Assembly (NCBI GenBank): GCA_029945375.1
Contig: CM057057.1
Coordinates: 3,596,001-3,660,000, forward strand
DNA: 64,000 nt
Reading direction: 5' to 3'
Source of the DNA: Agaricus subrufescens
Taxonomy: Eukaryota > Basidiomycota > Agaricomycetes > Agaricales > Agaricaceae
Both the position numbers and the translations under genes were made by a program. Position 1 is the stretch's first letter; every line of letters starts with the position of its first letter. Under the pieces are notes generated by a model, which was given only the letters and a program-made list of their open reading frames with translations, ran no database searches and was not told where the DNA came from. Below, one piece after another: positions 37,250-48,811 of the stretch.

Positions 37250-38030
37250 TCAAGCCTCTTGAGTGTTGTCGTCGTACTTGACGGGCGTGACAAAGTCGGG
37301 TGTGCTGTCCCATCGATGCAAGAGCGTTTCTAATTCAGCATTCTTATCTATCGAGTCAATACGGCCTCTGTTGCTGTTGCACAAAGAAACCCACCGCTCT
37401 TTCCAGCTCCAGTAGCTTCAACTTTGCGACTGAGACCTCGTGCTGAAGGCTAGATACCATGCTCTTTCGCAAAGTCAGACCAGAAGGGAGCGAGCCATGC
37501 GAGTTACCTTTGCGGTTTTTGAGTTCAGGCCGCGAAACTGCTCTAGCTCGGCCACTGAGACAGGGCAACAACCGACGCTGTTGAAAATGTTTGCCAGACG
37601 GTCAGGAGAGTAGCAAATGGAACCGCACTCTGCAAGCTGGGCATGTATGCCATCAATATGGGCCTCGAGGCTGGCCAAATATATCGTGCGCCTGTGGGGT
37701 GCGCCAAGAATTGATCTGAGCAGGAGATGAGAAAACCGGTGGAAGAAGTGTTGGACGGAGGACCCACAGCTCGTATGGGGTAAAGATCAGCTTCTCAAGA
37801 GCATGGTTCCAGATACGCCTTCGTTTGGTCTCGTCTTTTTTGGCGTATAATCGAGCATATGGGTGGTTTATTCGCAACTTGCTGGACGGTGTGGTATGGG
37901 CGAAATATTTGTGAGTCGCGATGGAGGCTTTGATGGGAAAGGGCGTCTCAGCCACGCGGCCGATGGTCGCAGAGGAATGGTATTGCTGAGCATTGACAGG
38001 AGAGGGAGAGAAAACAGCGCCCGATAGCAT
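37250..38030 (-). CDS. Unknown coiled-coil protein A, related to its divergent neighbour
   Basis: Function unknown. Four exons (minus): 38030-37768, 37715-37508, 37463-37395, 37342-37250; 210 aa. The N-terminal ~80 residues are polar and low in order (MLSGAVFSPSPVNAQQ). The conserved-looking core begins at APHRRTIYLASLEAHIDGI and reaches GLNSKTAKSMVSSLQ. It is followed by a coiled coil (HEVSVAKLKLLELERANAEL) and an acidic tail. It resembles the C-terminal third of the divergent gene at 38.96 kb in three blocks: [RK]-x-YLxxLE, LNSK(T/S) and the following helix. No signal peptide or membrane segment. Exon 4 uses the ataag acceptor at 37343, since the earlier tag acceptor gives a stop. A basic helix before a coiled coil could suggest DNA binding or dimerisation, but I do not recognise a named domain. 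Confidence 0.72.
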
Positions 38031-38956
38031 TTGTGCAGATGCGTGAGGCGGTGGGCCCGGACGGTTTAAATGTGGGACGTCGCTGATTTTTTTTCCTGCA
38101 GCGGGATCTCAGATAGCAGGGCTGGGGCGCCACGACGGGCAGGTGGGTCGAAAGGGGCAGGGGAGAGGACATGGACGCACTCAGACGCGCAGAAGGCCGC
38201 TCGATCCGCGCGCCAGGACGAGATCTGGCTGGATCTTGGGACTGGACGGTGCAGATAGGCGAGATCTGGGCACCTATCAGGGCTGATCCGGCTGGGGGGC
38301 GAGACAAGCTTTCTGCCGCGACGTGGCGCCCAGTTCCCATCACCCGACATAGCCAAAAGGCTGCTCGTTTCGGCCGCGTGCCCGGCAACCGTCGTTGATC
38401 GTCCGCCATTCGGGCAGTGCCCTTGCCCTCCTCGGCTTTGGAGCCGTGTCTTCTCCAAATGCGCGCTTCCTGCGCTGAAACCGTGGGGACTCATCAAGAA
38501 CATGTCGTCCGCCGTCTGCCGTGCTTGTTTTCCTCGCAACGCTGCTGCCCATGGCTCGCGGGCACACGACCCCGCTGGACTCTGCAGTGCCTTTTGTCCT
38601 TCCACTGCCCCTATAAGGCTGGGCTGGCGACCAGGAAAGTTACCGAAGGGCCCAGCTCGCCGGATCCTCCAAGGAACCGTCGTTTCCCTCTTCGGCGCGA
38701 CCCCTGAATTTACCTCGAGAGATCCCAGTGAATCTGGACCGTAACCTCATTTTCCTCGCGCGATCAAGCTTCTCTCCCTCCACTTGACTATTCCCAATTA
38801 CGTGTCGGACAGATCCATTCGCCTCCCGACCTCGCGACGGCCTTCCACCGCTCAGTAGCTACAGACTGTCCACGTCTTTTTAAAGCCGCCATTCTGCCCC
38901 AGGCCCCAGCTTTCTTCCTCTTTTGTTCACTCGTCGCGCGTCCTCTTGCGCTAGAA
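38031..38956. promoter_or_regulatory. Long GC-rich divergent promoter between the related genes
   Basis: 926 bp between the start codons of coiled-coil genes A and B, one of the longest intergenic spaces here and clearly more GC-rich than the rest. Minus-strand reading frames cover 38066-38605, but have no splice logic or recognisable protein, so I read them as chance in GC-rich DNA or leader uORFs. A shared regulatory region for both genes is inferred from the layout. Confidence 0.5.
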
Positions 38957-40116
38957 ATGTTGCACTTTGACTATCAAGAGTTCGTTCAGGCCAACTCTTA
39001 CACCACAGACGTCGATGATGTGGGTGACCGCAAAGTGCAAACCGCGTTTCTTTTTTTTCATGATCTATCTAGGCATACGACCGCAGCGCAGAAATTAACT
39101 CGGGTTCAGGAGATGGACATTGCGGATACGATGATTATGTCTTTCGCCAAGAACAGTTCGTTGGCTGTTCATATCCATTTGTACTTGGGTGGCAGCCTTC
39201 TGAAGGATTGCGCACGAACGCGACATTCTGGGAATCCCCGAGTCTTGAACAACGGCCGCAGCTCTCTCATCTTCATGCGCCTGTGCCTCTACCTGGGCGT
39301 GCGCCTATTCTTCGTACCCAGTCTTACCAGTCAGACGAGGTCAAGGTGGCCGACTCCGATTTCCCTCCTTCTCTGCACCCATTACAAATGGAACCCCAGT
39401 ACAGACCTAACCAAGCAGCATATATGTGTTCACCATTGCAACAAAGTGCACACAACCGGCTACCTTCGCCCCCAGCTAGTTCTGCTCTCCAATCGACATT
39501 TCTTACCCCCAGTGAGCTTCTAGTCGAATTGTCAAACCAAGAAAATAGGCATCCATCTCGAGTGAGCCACAGCCGTGCGGATGCACTGGAGAGGACAGCA
39601 CGATTTGGTGACTCTTCAGCAACAAGAGCTACTGCACCCATTCCCAAGCCACTTTTGCTTCCCCCGTCTGTGAACGACAACACCGAGTCTATAAGTTCAC
39701 ACGAAAAGAAGCGGCATTACCTTGAATGCCTGGAACACTACGTCGCCTTCCTTCACGAACATTGTCGAAAATTCGGATTAGAGCCAGCGCCTCTCGAGCG
39801 CATCTCCAACTATCGTTGTTTGAACAGCAAATCCATTCGGGTTAGTGTGGCTCAGCGGCGCTCTCTTTGATATGCTTGCTGATCTTTTTGCCGTTACGCC
39901 ATTAGTCTCTCCTAATTCACATGGAGAAGGTGACTAAACAAATGAAGGACCAGATACTCAGAGAGGAACAGAAGGCAAGTGTTTAAGCTCAATTTACGCA
40001 TGCCGTTAGCTGTCTGTCTGACATTGGCTACTGACACTGGCTAGTTTCTTCGCCTTCGTGATGCCCTCCATCTGCAGGAGTCAAACCTTGAAGTGCCAGT
40101 AGTGCCAGGTGTATAA
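38957..40116 (+). CDS. Unknown coiled-coil protein B, related to its divergent neighbour
   Basis: Function unknown. Four exons: 38957-39019, 39073-39840, 39906-39974, 40045-40116; 323 aa. The first 20 residues (MLHFDYQEFVQANSYTTDVD) are followed by a Tyr/Gly/Ser-rich part (INSGSGDGHCGYDDYVF) and a long Pro/Ser/Gln-rich disordered region. The C-terminal third has KKRHYLECLEHYVAFLHEH, RCLNSKSIRSLLIHME and a charged coiled coil (QMKDQILREEQKFLRLRD). These align with the core of protein A. The intron after exon 3 (39975-40044) starts with GC (AAG|gcaagt, the best GC-donor consensus in the window). Using gca|agtgtt instead gives a stop after a few codons. The layout of a disordered N-terminus and C-terminal helices would suit a transcriptional regulator; that is speculation. 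Confidence 0.72.
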
Positions 40117-40338
40117 AATATGTCTAATCGTGTTACATTGGTCTTGTTGGCTCTTGACTGTACCGACGCTCTATATATTCTATATAATGGAAATAATATG
40201 ACTCATCTCGTATGCGCACGAATAGCGAGATCCTGCGCCGACAGGGCGGCAGAATTAAGGAAATGAAGTTGTGGCCTCGAATGTAAATAACTGAGTCGGG
40301 ACGTTGGGTCACGTGGATTGATATACCCTTAGTCTGAA

Positions 40339-43300
40339 ATGAACCTTGACGAACTCACAAGAAACTGTTTCCAGAGTGGGATATCTGCCCCCAAGGTGCG
40401 TCCGGCTCGTTCCATACTGAAATCAGAATGCCGACACGCGTAAAGTGGCTAGCTCTGTGCCGTAAATTCGTCGATAAAAGCCTTAATCCACAGTCCCATG
40501 AAGTCATAGAAAACAGTTTAAGCAGTCCGTTTATCGTGTTCACATAACACTTGCAAACTCTGTCCATATCAACTGACGTTTGTGACTCAGATTCGGTTTT
40601 GGTACTCTTTTCCTCGTACCCCGGCGACTCTGAGCTTCAAGGTTATTTGAAATATGCAATCCAGAGTGGTATGCTATCACTGGCGACATATGTCTCGACA
40701 TTCCTACAAGCTGCTCGGTCTTCGGATTTACATGCGGCAGCAACCCTCGATATGCTTTGCCGTGTCGCCCTCGATGCACATTATTCGTCGGAATTGCCAC
40801 CAATCGGGTCGCTGGTGTCTTTCACAGAAACCGCTGTGACCGTACTCAACACCATACATGACGCCATGGAACTTCTACGAGTTAGTTATACTGAGCTGTC
40901 GATTTCCCACTCTCATCCAGTCATTTCGTCCGCGTCCGAGCTCCTTGTGTTTCTTCTCTCCTGCGTATCAGATTATTCACAGATACCTCACGCTCAAGCG
41001 GCCATGCATTATACCAATGCCCACCGTTTGCTCATTATGCCTTATCGTTTGGAACCAGAGGTCCGACAAATGTTAGAAAGCTACTTGCAGGCTTTGAGTA
41101 TCTCAATGGGGGACGATACCAAGGCCGCGGAGGAGGCCCAGATGATCCAGTCGATTCAACTTACCTTGGGAAAATCTGATGCTCAAGGTTCCGGCAGAGA
41201 CATTATTACCTTCGGTCTCATGTTACACCAATGGGTATGAACTGGCCACTATGGGTCTAGGTTTTGAATTTTACGTCACTCACAGGTCGACCAACGTGGT
41301 CATGATTATGAAGTTGGATGCACGAACGATGCTATAGCTACCCTAATCGCTATCCTTAGGTGGACTGCCTGGACGCCGACTGTGTTTTACACGCAGTTGT
41401 TGACAACTGCTTTCATGTGTCTGGCGCAGAGTACTGGAGGCACAAGTATCATATGGAAAGCTTTCATAGTCGGGCGTGTGGGTAGCGATTTTGTATACCC
41501 TGAAGTTTAAACCTGATAAGAGCCATAGCTTCCGACTCTCCTAGCGTCCTTTGAGGTTGCTGCTAAAGGTGATAATACGTCTCAAGCTGATTGGGTAAGT
41601 CGGAAATTTGGAGGTTAAGGTATCATTGCTGATTTGTAGTAGAGGAATGCGATGTCAGCCGCGTTGGAATATATTTTTAGGCGGCCAGATCTCATCATAC
41701 AGTGTGAACACGTCCTATCCCGTGCAACAGGTCAACCAGAGGATGATTTGTGTGTCACGGATCTACTTTCAACATCGGCATGAAATTGACTATATCCCAC
41801 AGGGAGCGACCCTTCAATCGAGACCTACTTCAATGTTTGATTCGTCACGAGCTCGTGGACATGAACTGTGCACTTCAGCTTGACCCCTCGTTTACTATGG
41901 AAACTGGGTCTCGACTTTTTGCCGAGGCACAAGAAGCGGGCGTGGATTTTCCGGTATGCCATTGTTCCTAGAGAGGGTCACTGTACTGAAATGTTGTCAG
42001 CAATACATTGAAAGCAAGATAGGATCGGATGTTGAAGTCAACGATGCCTGCGCTTGGATTGGTCGTATCTGGCGCGACTGCTGCAGCCACCACTTTTTTG
42101 CCCAAGTCGCATTTAACGTATGTCTCGCTCCCAAGTCGGTCACACATTCCGGGTTAACCTTGACACTTTGTTTTTTTTTTTTTTTCTCATTAGCAATTTG
42201 TACAATTCGCTAAATCTTTGAATGCTGATGATTTAGGTCACCTGTGTCGTATCCTGTACACTAGTGACTACGCCCTAGAAATTCTCTCACTTCATGTGAA
42301 ACTTACGGAAGTTGTTTTTCACGCGCTACGCTTCTTGGAAGAGTACGACTGCGAATCCGTTGGTAAGTGGGGCTCTTGAATACAAAGCAAAAAAAGAATT
42401 ATTTACTCATCGGAGTATAGGTGACCCGCAGACGGCCGTCAGTCACCTTGGGGAAGCCATTCTTTTGGTGCAGTATGTCATAATACGATATCAGGTAAAA
42501 ATTTTCTTATTCATTGGATGTAAGTGTGGAATTAACACACACTGGAACATAGTTGAATCCCCATACTATCTCCATGATGGATCAAACAATATCGGCAGCC
42601 TATTTGTTCTCTTCCACCCACGTCCAAGATATAGGGACGTTACCACAAGAGGAACTCGGCACATTTACCACATGGTTCAAGGCACTTTTCGATAGTAACA
42701 GTGAAGGTATTGAAGACACGATCCTCAGGCGAGTAAATACAAAACTTCCCACGTATTTTGGGCTAAACCGCGATCGAACAAAGGTCTACTCCACCTAGAC
42801 TTCTATTACGGCTATCGACTAGTTTGATTGCACAAGCCCTCCGGTCTAAGTTAGACGCTGACGTTTTGAAAAACGGAATATCCTATTTCACCAGTGAACT
42901 ACTCAGCTGGACTCTCTTCAACGTAGTCCGCGGGGTGCTACGAGAGTTCGAAGCGATCAAGTACGTTTTTAGAGCATTCTGATATTCCAATATTGCCTTT
43001 AACACCTCGTTCACAAGGCCCATAAACCCTGCATTCATCGAGACCATCCAAACATTCGTCTTATCACCCTCGTGCCCTCGTCCAGTCATCCTTCTATGCA
43101 AAGATCAACTTTATGGCCTTCTAAGTCTTAAAAAACTGAAGAACATCACGACTTTTGATGCAACAGCTGTACGAAACAAGTTAAATGAAGTGACCAAAAG
43201 GAGTGCTTCGGGTAAGTGACCCATACCTCCTTCGGTGTCACCACGCAAGTGATTCTACTGATTAGCTAGACACGGGTAAAATGACTGTCGTTAACCTGCA

Positions 43301-43868
43301 GACATGGGAAGCACAACCTAGACAGGGCATACATAATGCCATCACTGCCGCATCTGCACAAAAAGTGCCTCGCCTCAACATCCAAAATTGTCTTCGCCTC
43401 ACATCCCCGACCAAATTTCTTCATGCTTTCTGGTCTGAGATCCTGATCCCTGGCAGTATGAGGGAGGCAGAAACGGTCAAGCGTCTTACTATCTTCGTCC
43501 TGGCAATGCCCCGGTCTTCAGAATCCCCGCCGTTGCTGCCCATATTTTTACACACAGTGCTTCCCTCACTCATTAGTAATATTGATTTGCAACCACCGTC
43601 AGAGCAAAGCATCGCTGCCGACGTCTTGGCCACCGTCATATCATCTGCGCTCACGGCCGCTGCACATCTTGATTGGGCAGTTAGGACCATCAGTGGGGAA
43701 CACAAGCCAGCGTTGGGTCAGCACAGTCCAGCACTAGTAAGGCAGCTAGCTGCGGAACTGCGAAATGTGCAAAATCAGCAAGCCGGTAGTTTGGTCGCTC
43801 AGAAACTGGCAACATCACAAAACTTTGTATCAAATTTCCCCTTTTTTGTAACAGAATTAAACGCGTAA
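40339..43868 (+). CDS. MED5: Mediator complex subunit 5
   Basis: Tail-module subunit of Mediator (yeast Nut1). Fourteen exons: 40339-40395, 40446-40524, 40591-41234, 41286-41477, 41529-41594, 41643-41749, 41803-41953, 42001-42117, 42194-42362, 42421-42494, 42553-42752, 42799-42960, 43018-43211, 43270-43868; 936 aa. It is alpha-helical throughout, with family segments VLVLFSSYPGDSELQGYLKYA, LDMLCRVALDAHY, GLPPIGSL-like ELPPIGSLVSF, SEGIEDTILRR and KNGISYFTSELLSWTL. Intron 8 has a run of about 17 T. For exon 11 a GC donor (ctcag|gcgag) is possible, but a GT donor at 42753 gives a better fit (NTKLPTLLLRLS). The stop is 56 bp from the convergent zinc-transporter stop. Confidence 0.92.
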
Positions 43869-43924
43869 TCGGCGCAGCTTAGGAGGTAGTCTAAGTACCA
43901 TCATACAAAATGTATGTCTGATGC

Positions 43925-45700
43925 TTATACATCAGCAGAGGGTGGGGCTATAAAGAAAACATGAATATGCGTTGCATAAGTAATGTGAATTGAAAACTCA
44001 CGGCAACAAGTGTTTTGCGGGTCACATAATTCCTCCGGTGGGCATTGGATTAAACATGGTGTTTCATTGGTATACTAGAAACCTCGGTTAGAGCTACAAT
44101 TCGAAAAGTAGGGAAGCGGCACACCTTCTTCAGATCGCGATCGCTGGTCTGAATATATTCTGGCTGAATTGTAGATGAATGAATTCCGAGGTGATGTAAA
44201 ACTTTTCGGATACTGGAGGCTATATGCATAAAATCAAACTGCCTCTCGGCCAAAACGTGGACGGAAGCAACAATTTTGCTTTCTGACAATTGCCAGACGT
44301 GTAGCTCGTGTAGTGATGTAACGCCAGGGACCGCCAAAATAGACGATCTCACTTCATCGAGAGAGATTGTAGACGGAACACCTTGGAGGAGAATGAAGGA
44401 TGTGCTCCGCACTGTAACTATGTAAGTTGGAAGGACAAGAACTCTAATTGTCAGGACTGACCGAGAGGGAGTGCATTCCAGAAAATAATCACGGTGATGA
44501 CCAAACTGATGATAGGATCGAAATAATACTTAAAACTCCATGTAGTCTTCCAAATAACGAGCCCGGTGGCTATCACGCCAATGTTACCAAGAGCATCTCC
44601 CATCACATGAAGGACGAGTGCGCGCATATTCATGGAGCCAGCTTGGGGTGGCGGCGTCGAAGGCGAACCTTTCATATTTTGAAGTAAGGGCGTCTCCTCA
44701 CCAGCGGTGAGAGTGACTTCACGGGTAATTCGTTCTACCGTAGAACTGGAACGAGAACGTACTGCAAGACCCGTACGTTGATCGGCATCTGAGCCACGTC
44801 GACCGCGGTGGCGAGATTCGGGCGAAGCAGAGCGTACTCGTGCCATATCTTCAGCAGTTTGAACCAGAGAAGCACGGGTGGCCGCAGGGTGTCCAATAAA
44901 CGTCGCATAAGGGTAGGTTGTGTCTTCTGGAGTAGAAGATCGCGAGTTAGGACGGGGCGGGACATCTCCGGAGGAGGGCAGTGAAGATGACGCGACGGCT
45001 GGTGCCCGCGACTTAGATTTGCCTTCTTGTTCAGGATGCTCTATGAAAACAAGGTTGAGCAAGTCTGAATATTAAGAAGGTAGAGATATTCGGACCATGG
45101 AAAAGGAAGAGCCCAACAATGTTGGAAGCTAAGCCGAATGAGCCAACAATAACCACAAGGCGTGGAGTGGAGATTTCTATTTGAGAGTTTTAAAAGGTAG
45201 CTCGCAGGCACAGGGGTGGGGAATACCTGGGGTGTTGAAGAAGCGTTCCAATGCTTCCATAAATATCGAGAAGCAAAGAGCTAAGAGGAAGACACCGTTG
45301 ACGAGGGCAGCTAAGATTTCAGCCCGATGCCAGCCATACGTATAGCGAGAATCTGGCTTGTCGGAAGCGGAAAGCTAGTACGACGAGTTAGAATAGACGA
45401 GAAGATAACAGAGAGGAAATGCAATAACCTTTATAGCGTAGAGGGCCACGATAAGACTCAGCACATCGCTACAGAGAAACCAGTGAGTGATATCCCGCAG
45501 CCAATTTAATTTCATACTTGAGCATATGAAAGCTGTCAGCGACTAGGGCGAGAGACCCCACAGCATACCCTATGCAACGTGAGTACGACAAAGAGAGAGC
45601 CGAGAAAGGAAAAAAACAGACCGGCGATGAGTTCGATAAAGAAGAAAAGAACGTCAATAATAAGGAGAAGAGTGATTCTGGTTGAGCGGGAGAGGCCCAT
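43925..45700 (-). CDS. Zinc transporter, cation diffusion facilitator (Zrc1/Cot1 type)
   Basis: Proton-coupled transporter moving Zn2+ (possibly Co2+) from cytosol to vacuole or secretory organelles. Eight exons (minus): 45700-45622, 45569-45518, 45468-45429, 45374-45227, 45176-45096, 45040-44462, 44417-44125, 44074-43925; 473 aa. Six transmembrane helices are visible. Metal-site residues are in TM2 (SFHMLNDVLSLIVALYAI) and TM5 (LHVMGDALGNIGVI), with the expected H-x3-D pairs. The cytosolic loop (about 160-290) is Ser/Arg-rich rather than His-rich. The C-terminal domain (LHELHVWQLSESKIVASVHV) is intact. The final exon gives a Cys motif CLIQCPPEELCDPQNTCCR, as in fungal relatives, which supports the acceptor at 44075. 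Confidence 0.93.
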
Positions 45701-47250
45701 GCTGGAAGAGGTGAAGATAGAGGATGGGGAGGAGGCGGCTTACGAGCTTTGTCAGCGCGGCCGCTTTTCAACCTCAGCGAGTGCGCCGCCACAGCTAAAT
45801 ATACAACATTCCATCCCAGTCTCATCCTCATGTCTTGTTCCCGTGCGATTCGGCCGCTTACAAGGTTCAGCCCTGACTACCGTGAGAACCGTTTTAGGAG
45901 CCACAGCGAATCAAGGCAGCAGGACATGTAGCCGTGTAAAGACGTTCTCGGGGGTCTGGAACTCCGTGACCACAACTCTTGTAGCCCTGCAAAGGGAAAT
46001 AACTGTCACATTCAGTGACAGAGGTGCCTCACGGTGTAAACTCTAATTCACCTGCAAGAGCTGGCCTCCTTGATTTTGTTGGAAATTCAAGCACACAAAC
46101 CCCCTTTCTTTATGACTGCTCAAGTACTCAGCATACTCGAGCATTTCCTATTCGAGTTCGAGCCGAAAAGCCATTGCCTGTGGTTGGTGAATTAGTTCCA
46201 AAGCAAAATCATACCTAGGTCTGACAAACCAAGGTACACGAACAGGAGACCAGATCATTTGTTCCTGTGGTGTCAGACCGTGTCCGTCTCAATGCCTCGT
46301 TGCCAGAATTCAGCTTTTATTAGAAAAGGTGGCGGCAACGGGTACGTTTTTTTCTGAAAACGAAGTCCGGTCAGCGTGGACTTTGTCCACACTGGTGCTT
46401 CCACTAGTCACACGGGCGCTGGTCAAATGTAGCTCTGACGTTATGAACTTGAAAAAAAACCAACACTCCCGGTCATGGGTCAGGTATTCGCGAAGACTCG
46501 CCACTAACTTGGAGCCTCCGTGCCACCTCCAGTGGGTTGGTCCATTACTCCGAATCGGCTTTTCTTGACGAAAGCTCATATATGAGGCACGTCAAGCTTG
46601 GAAATGATCCTATAACTATTTTTACTGCAAAGATGACCTTCTCTGACCTTCCGCAGGCATCTTCTTAGGACTTCGGTCTCCCGTCCCGACTAAAGTCGGA
46701 TCTATCTCGGCTCTGTCATTTTTCAACTCATTCGGGCTGATAGGACATCAACCGAATACGAAAAATTTATCTGACTTTCATTGTAAAGGGAAAATTTTAG
46801 GCTAACCAATCTTGGCAAGAGTCATCCTGATCATGGATGCCAAAAAACTCTTCCACGGTTAATCAAGGTTCAACAGAGACATTTGATCTTGTACGGTAGG
46901 GGCCAACCGAGAGTCGACAGCCCGGGAACACGCCAAGCTTCACGCGGAAGGGTGGCATTATGAAATTGAGCTGAGCTTGGGAGTACTAAACCGATTGGAG
47001 CAGCAAAGCAAAATTCAGGAGACAATCGAAGAACAGGCGGGAAACCTGTCAAATTGCGGTAGAAATATAACACGCGGAGCTTTCCTAGGATTCATAAGTG
47101 ACAAAGATGCCCCAAGGGTGGTAATTATGAAAAAGGCCTTGAATAAACATGTCGAGAGGCGTCGTTTGTTTGGTCGTGATTGGCCCTTGGATGATTCGGT
47201 GATTTTGGCTGTTTGATCAAGTACGATTTCTCTATTCCGCCTTGTCAAAA
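45701..47250. other. 1.55-kb stretch without a supported gene
   Basis: The longest gene-free interval. Only short reading frames appear on either strand (the longest under about 155 codons, overlapping the transporter start). None shows splice-site logic or a recognisable motif. It has one perfect small inverted repeat at 46003-46021. It must contain the upstream regions of both flanking divergent genes. A non-coding RNA or a decayed element cannot be excluded. Confidence 0.5.
46003..46021. repeat. Perfect 7-bp inverted repeat
   Basis: ctgtcac and gtgacag flank a 5-nt spacer (attca). It could be a palindromic factor-binding site or chance. It lies about 300 bp upstream of the zinc-transporter ATG. 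Confidence 0.5.
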
Positions 47251-48631
47251 ATGGCCCCGTCTATGGCTGCGGCCCTCGCGGCCTCTCTTCCTACACCGTC
47301 TACAGCTCCCGCAACTCCGCAACCAAAATATGAAGCGATTCCGGCTTCTATGGCGAAGGTGATCGATATTGAGGCTGAAATTCCAGTCACGGCCGTTCAG
47401 CTTGATGGAATGGTGAGTTATTTTGCTCTCGGAACCCTTTTCATTATACCTATAGTTCCATTTCCTGAAAGGAAAATACTAAGCACCACGCATAGGTCGT
47501 CACTAAAATCATTAAACATGCGCGCGAGGCACCCTCTTCAACGGCCCACGGATTGCTATTGGGCTTGGACTTGGACGGCACGCTCGAGGTCTCCAATTCA
47601 TTTCCGTTGCCCAATCACACGCATGATGACGATGGCAAGTCTGCGAAAACTATTGGTATGTGCTGTGACCGGCATAGCGGCGATGGTGAGATTAACCAGA
47701 TTATACTTAGCTCGTCACCAGGCGTCGATGTTACGATCACTCAAGGAGGTGCAGGGCGACGACAGTGTTGTAGGATTCTATCAAGCGACTACTCTGGGAT
47801 CTTTCTTCAATCAAACTTTGGTGGATACCCAGGCGATCCATCAAGAAAAGTTGCGTCATGGCGGGATTGTCATTGTGCACGGTAAGTGAAAATGGCCAGA
47901 AAAGATTTAGCTTGCTCAAAGCCATGCCTATCACCGAACAGACATATCACAAACCGCGCGGGGAAACGCCTCATTCCGTGCCTACCGGTTGAGCACCACA
48001 TTCATGGATGCGTACAAGAAAACTAATTTTAGCACAGCTAGGTGAGTAGGACTGGACTAGGGGTCTACCATGTGCTAAGAGGAGACACTGTAGCCTGATT
48101 AATCATCGGTTGACATTCTCTTCGATTCTGGAGGAAGTCCCTCTCAAAATCCGAATCAACCCTCTCCTGAGCTCGTTTCTCGATATGCTTTCCGAGTCGG
48201 TGCGATCATCGCCCGGTGATGTGAGGTCCGGAGAGGCGCACCAGACGGGCGTAACACCCTCATACACAGCACTGGACCTAGAGACGGCGGGTATGACGCG
48301 AAACTTGGAGCAGATCGTAGAGGCCGTGGATTCGTACCGGACAGAGGAGGGGAACGTGTCGTATTTGATACGACAGATCGCACGGGAGCGGGCCAAGGCC
48401 GAAAGCTATGTTGCCAAGCGGAAGGAGGAGAACCAGACACGGATTGCGCAGGGTCTGGCGCCGCTGCCCGAAGAGGATGTGGCGCGACTGTTCAAGATCC
48501 CGACGGAGCCGAGCCGGCTGGAGAGTACGCTGCTGCTCGGGCAGATAGATGCGTATGGAAAGAGTCTCGGAGACACCTCGAGCTCGAGCCTGGTGAAAAT
48601 GTACGCGGCGAGAGCGAGTGCCGGGATCTGA
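47251..48631 (+). CDS. Translation initiation factor eIF3 subunit h
   Basis: MPN-domain subunit of eIF3; absent from S. cerevisiae but kept in many fungi. Five exons: 47251-47412, 47496-47655, 47711-47881, 47942-48041, 48094-48631; 376 aa. The MPN- domain begins TAVQLDGMVVTKIIKHAREA and continues HGLLLGLDLDGTLEVSNSFPLP. The family-typical GDDSVVGFYQATTLGSFFNQ occupies the place of the JAMM site, with no His-x-His-x10-Asp metal set, as expected for inactive eIF3h. Later segments include NASFRAYRLSTTFMDAYKKTNFS and the eIF3h C-terminal helices (LIRQIARERAKAESYVAKRKEEN). All junctions are GT-AG. Confidence 0.95.
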
Positions 48632-48757
48632 TGATGGCTGATGATAGTCTAATGAATGATAATGATTGTTGCGAGGCCAAACAGGGACCAACAAAAAAGA
48701 GTTTTAGCGTCCGAGCTGTCCGAGTCTCGCCTCGCCTTGACCACCACCCCCGCGCGT

Positions 48758-48763
48758 TATATA
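48758..48763 (+). promoter_or_regulatory. TATA box of the DPBB protein gene
   Basis: tatata in gttatatacc, 49 bp upstream of the ATG in otherwise GC-rich DNA. The spacing fits a TATA element with a short leader. Predicted by pattern. Confidence 0.5.
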
Positions 48764-48811
48764 CCCTCGCCGCAAGCCCCTCCTTTGCCAGAGCCCAGCC
48801 ACTCTTTCCCC

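Noticed and set aside
37716..37767. GC donor (tacga|gctgtg) in coiled-coil gene A
   Set aside because: A GT donor two bases later (gagct|gtgggt) is in phase and reads YELSILGAPHRR.
38066..38605. 179-codon minus-strand frame in the GC-rich space
   Set aside because: Several overlapping frames are open in the same place, as expected from GC-rich DNA. There is no motif, and no splice link to gene A.
42721..42798. GC donor (ctcag|gcgagt) in MED5
   Set aside because: A GT donor at 42753 keeps the frame and gives a better family match, so a GC intron is not required here.
46310..46579. Overlapping 79-89-codon frames on both strands in the gene-free stretch
   Set aside because: Short, no motif, no splice context, and open on both strands at once.
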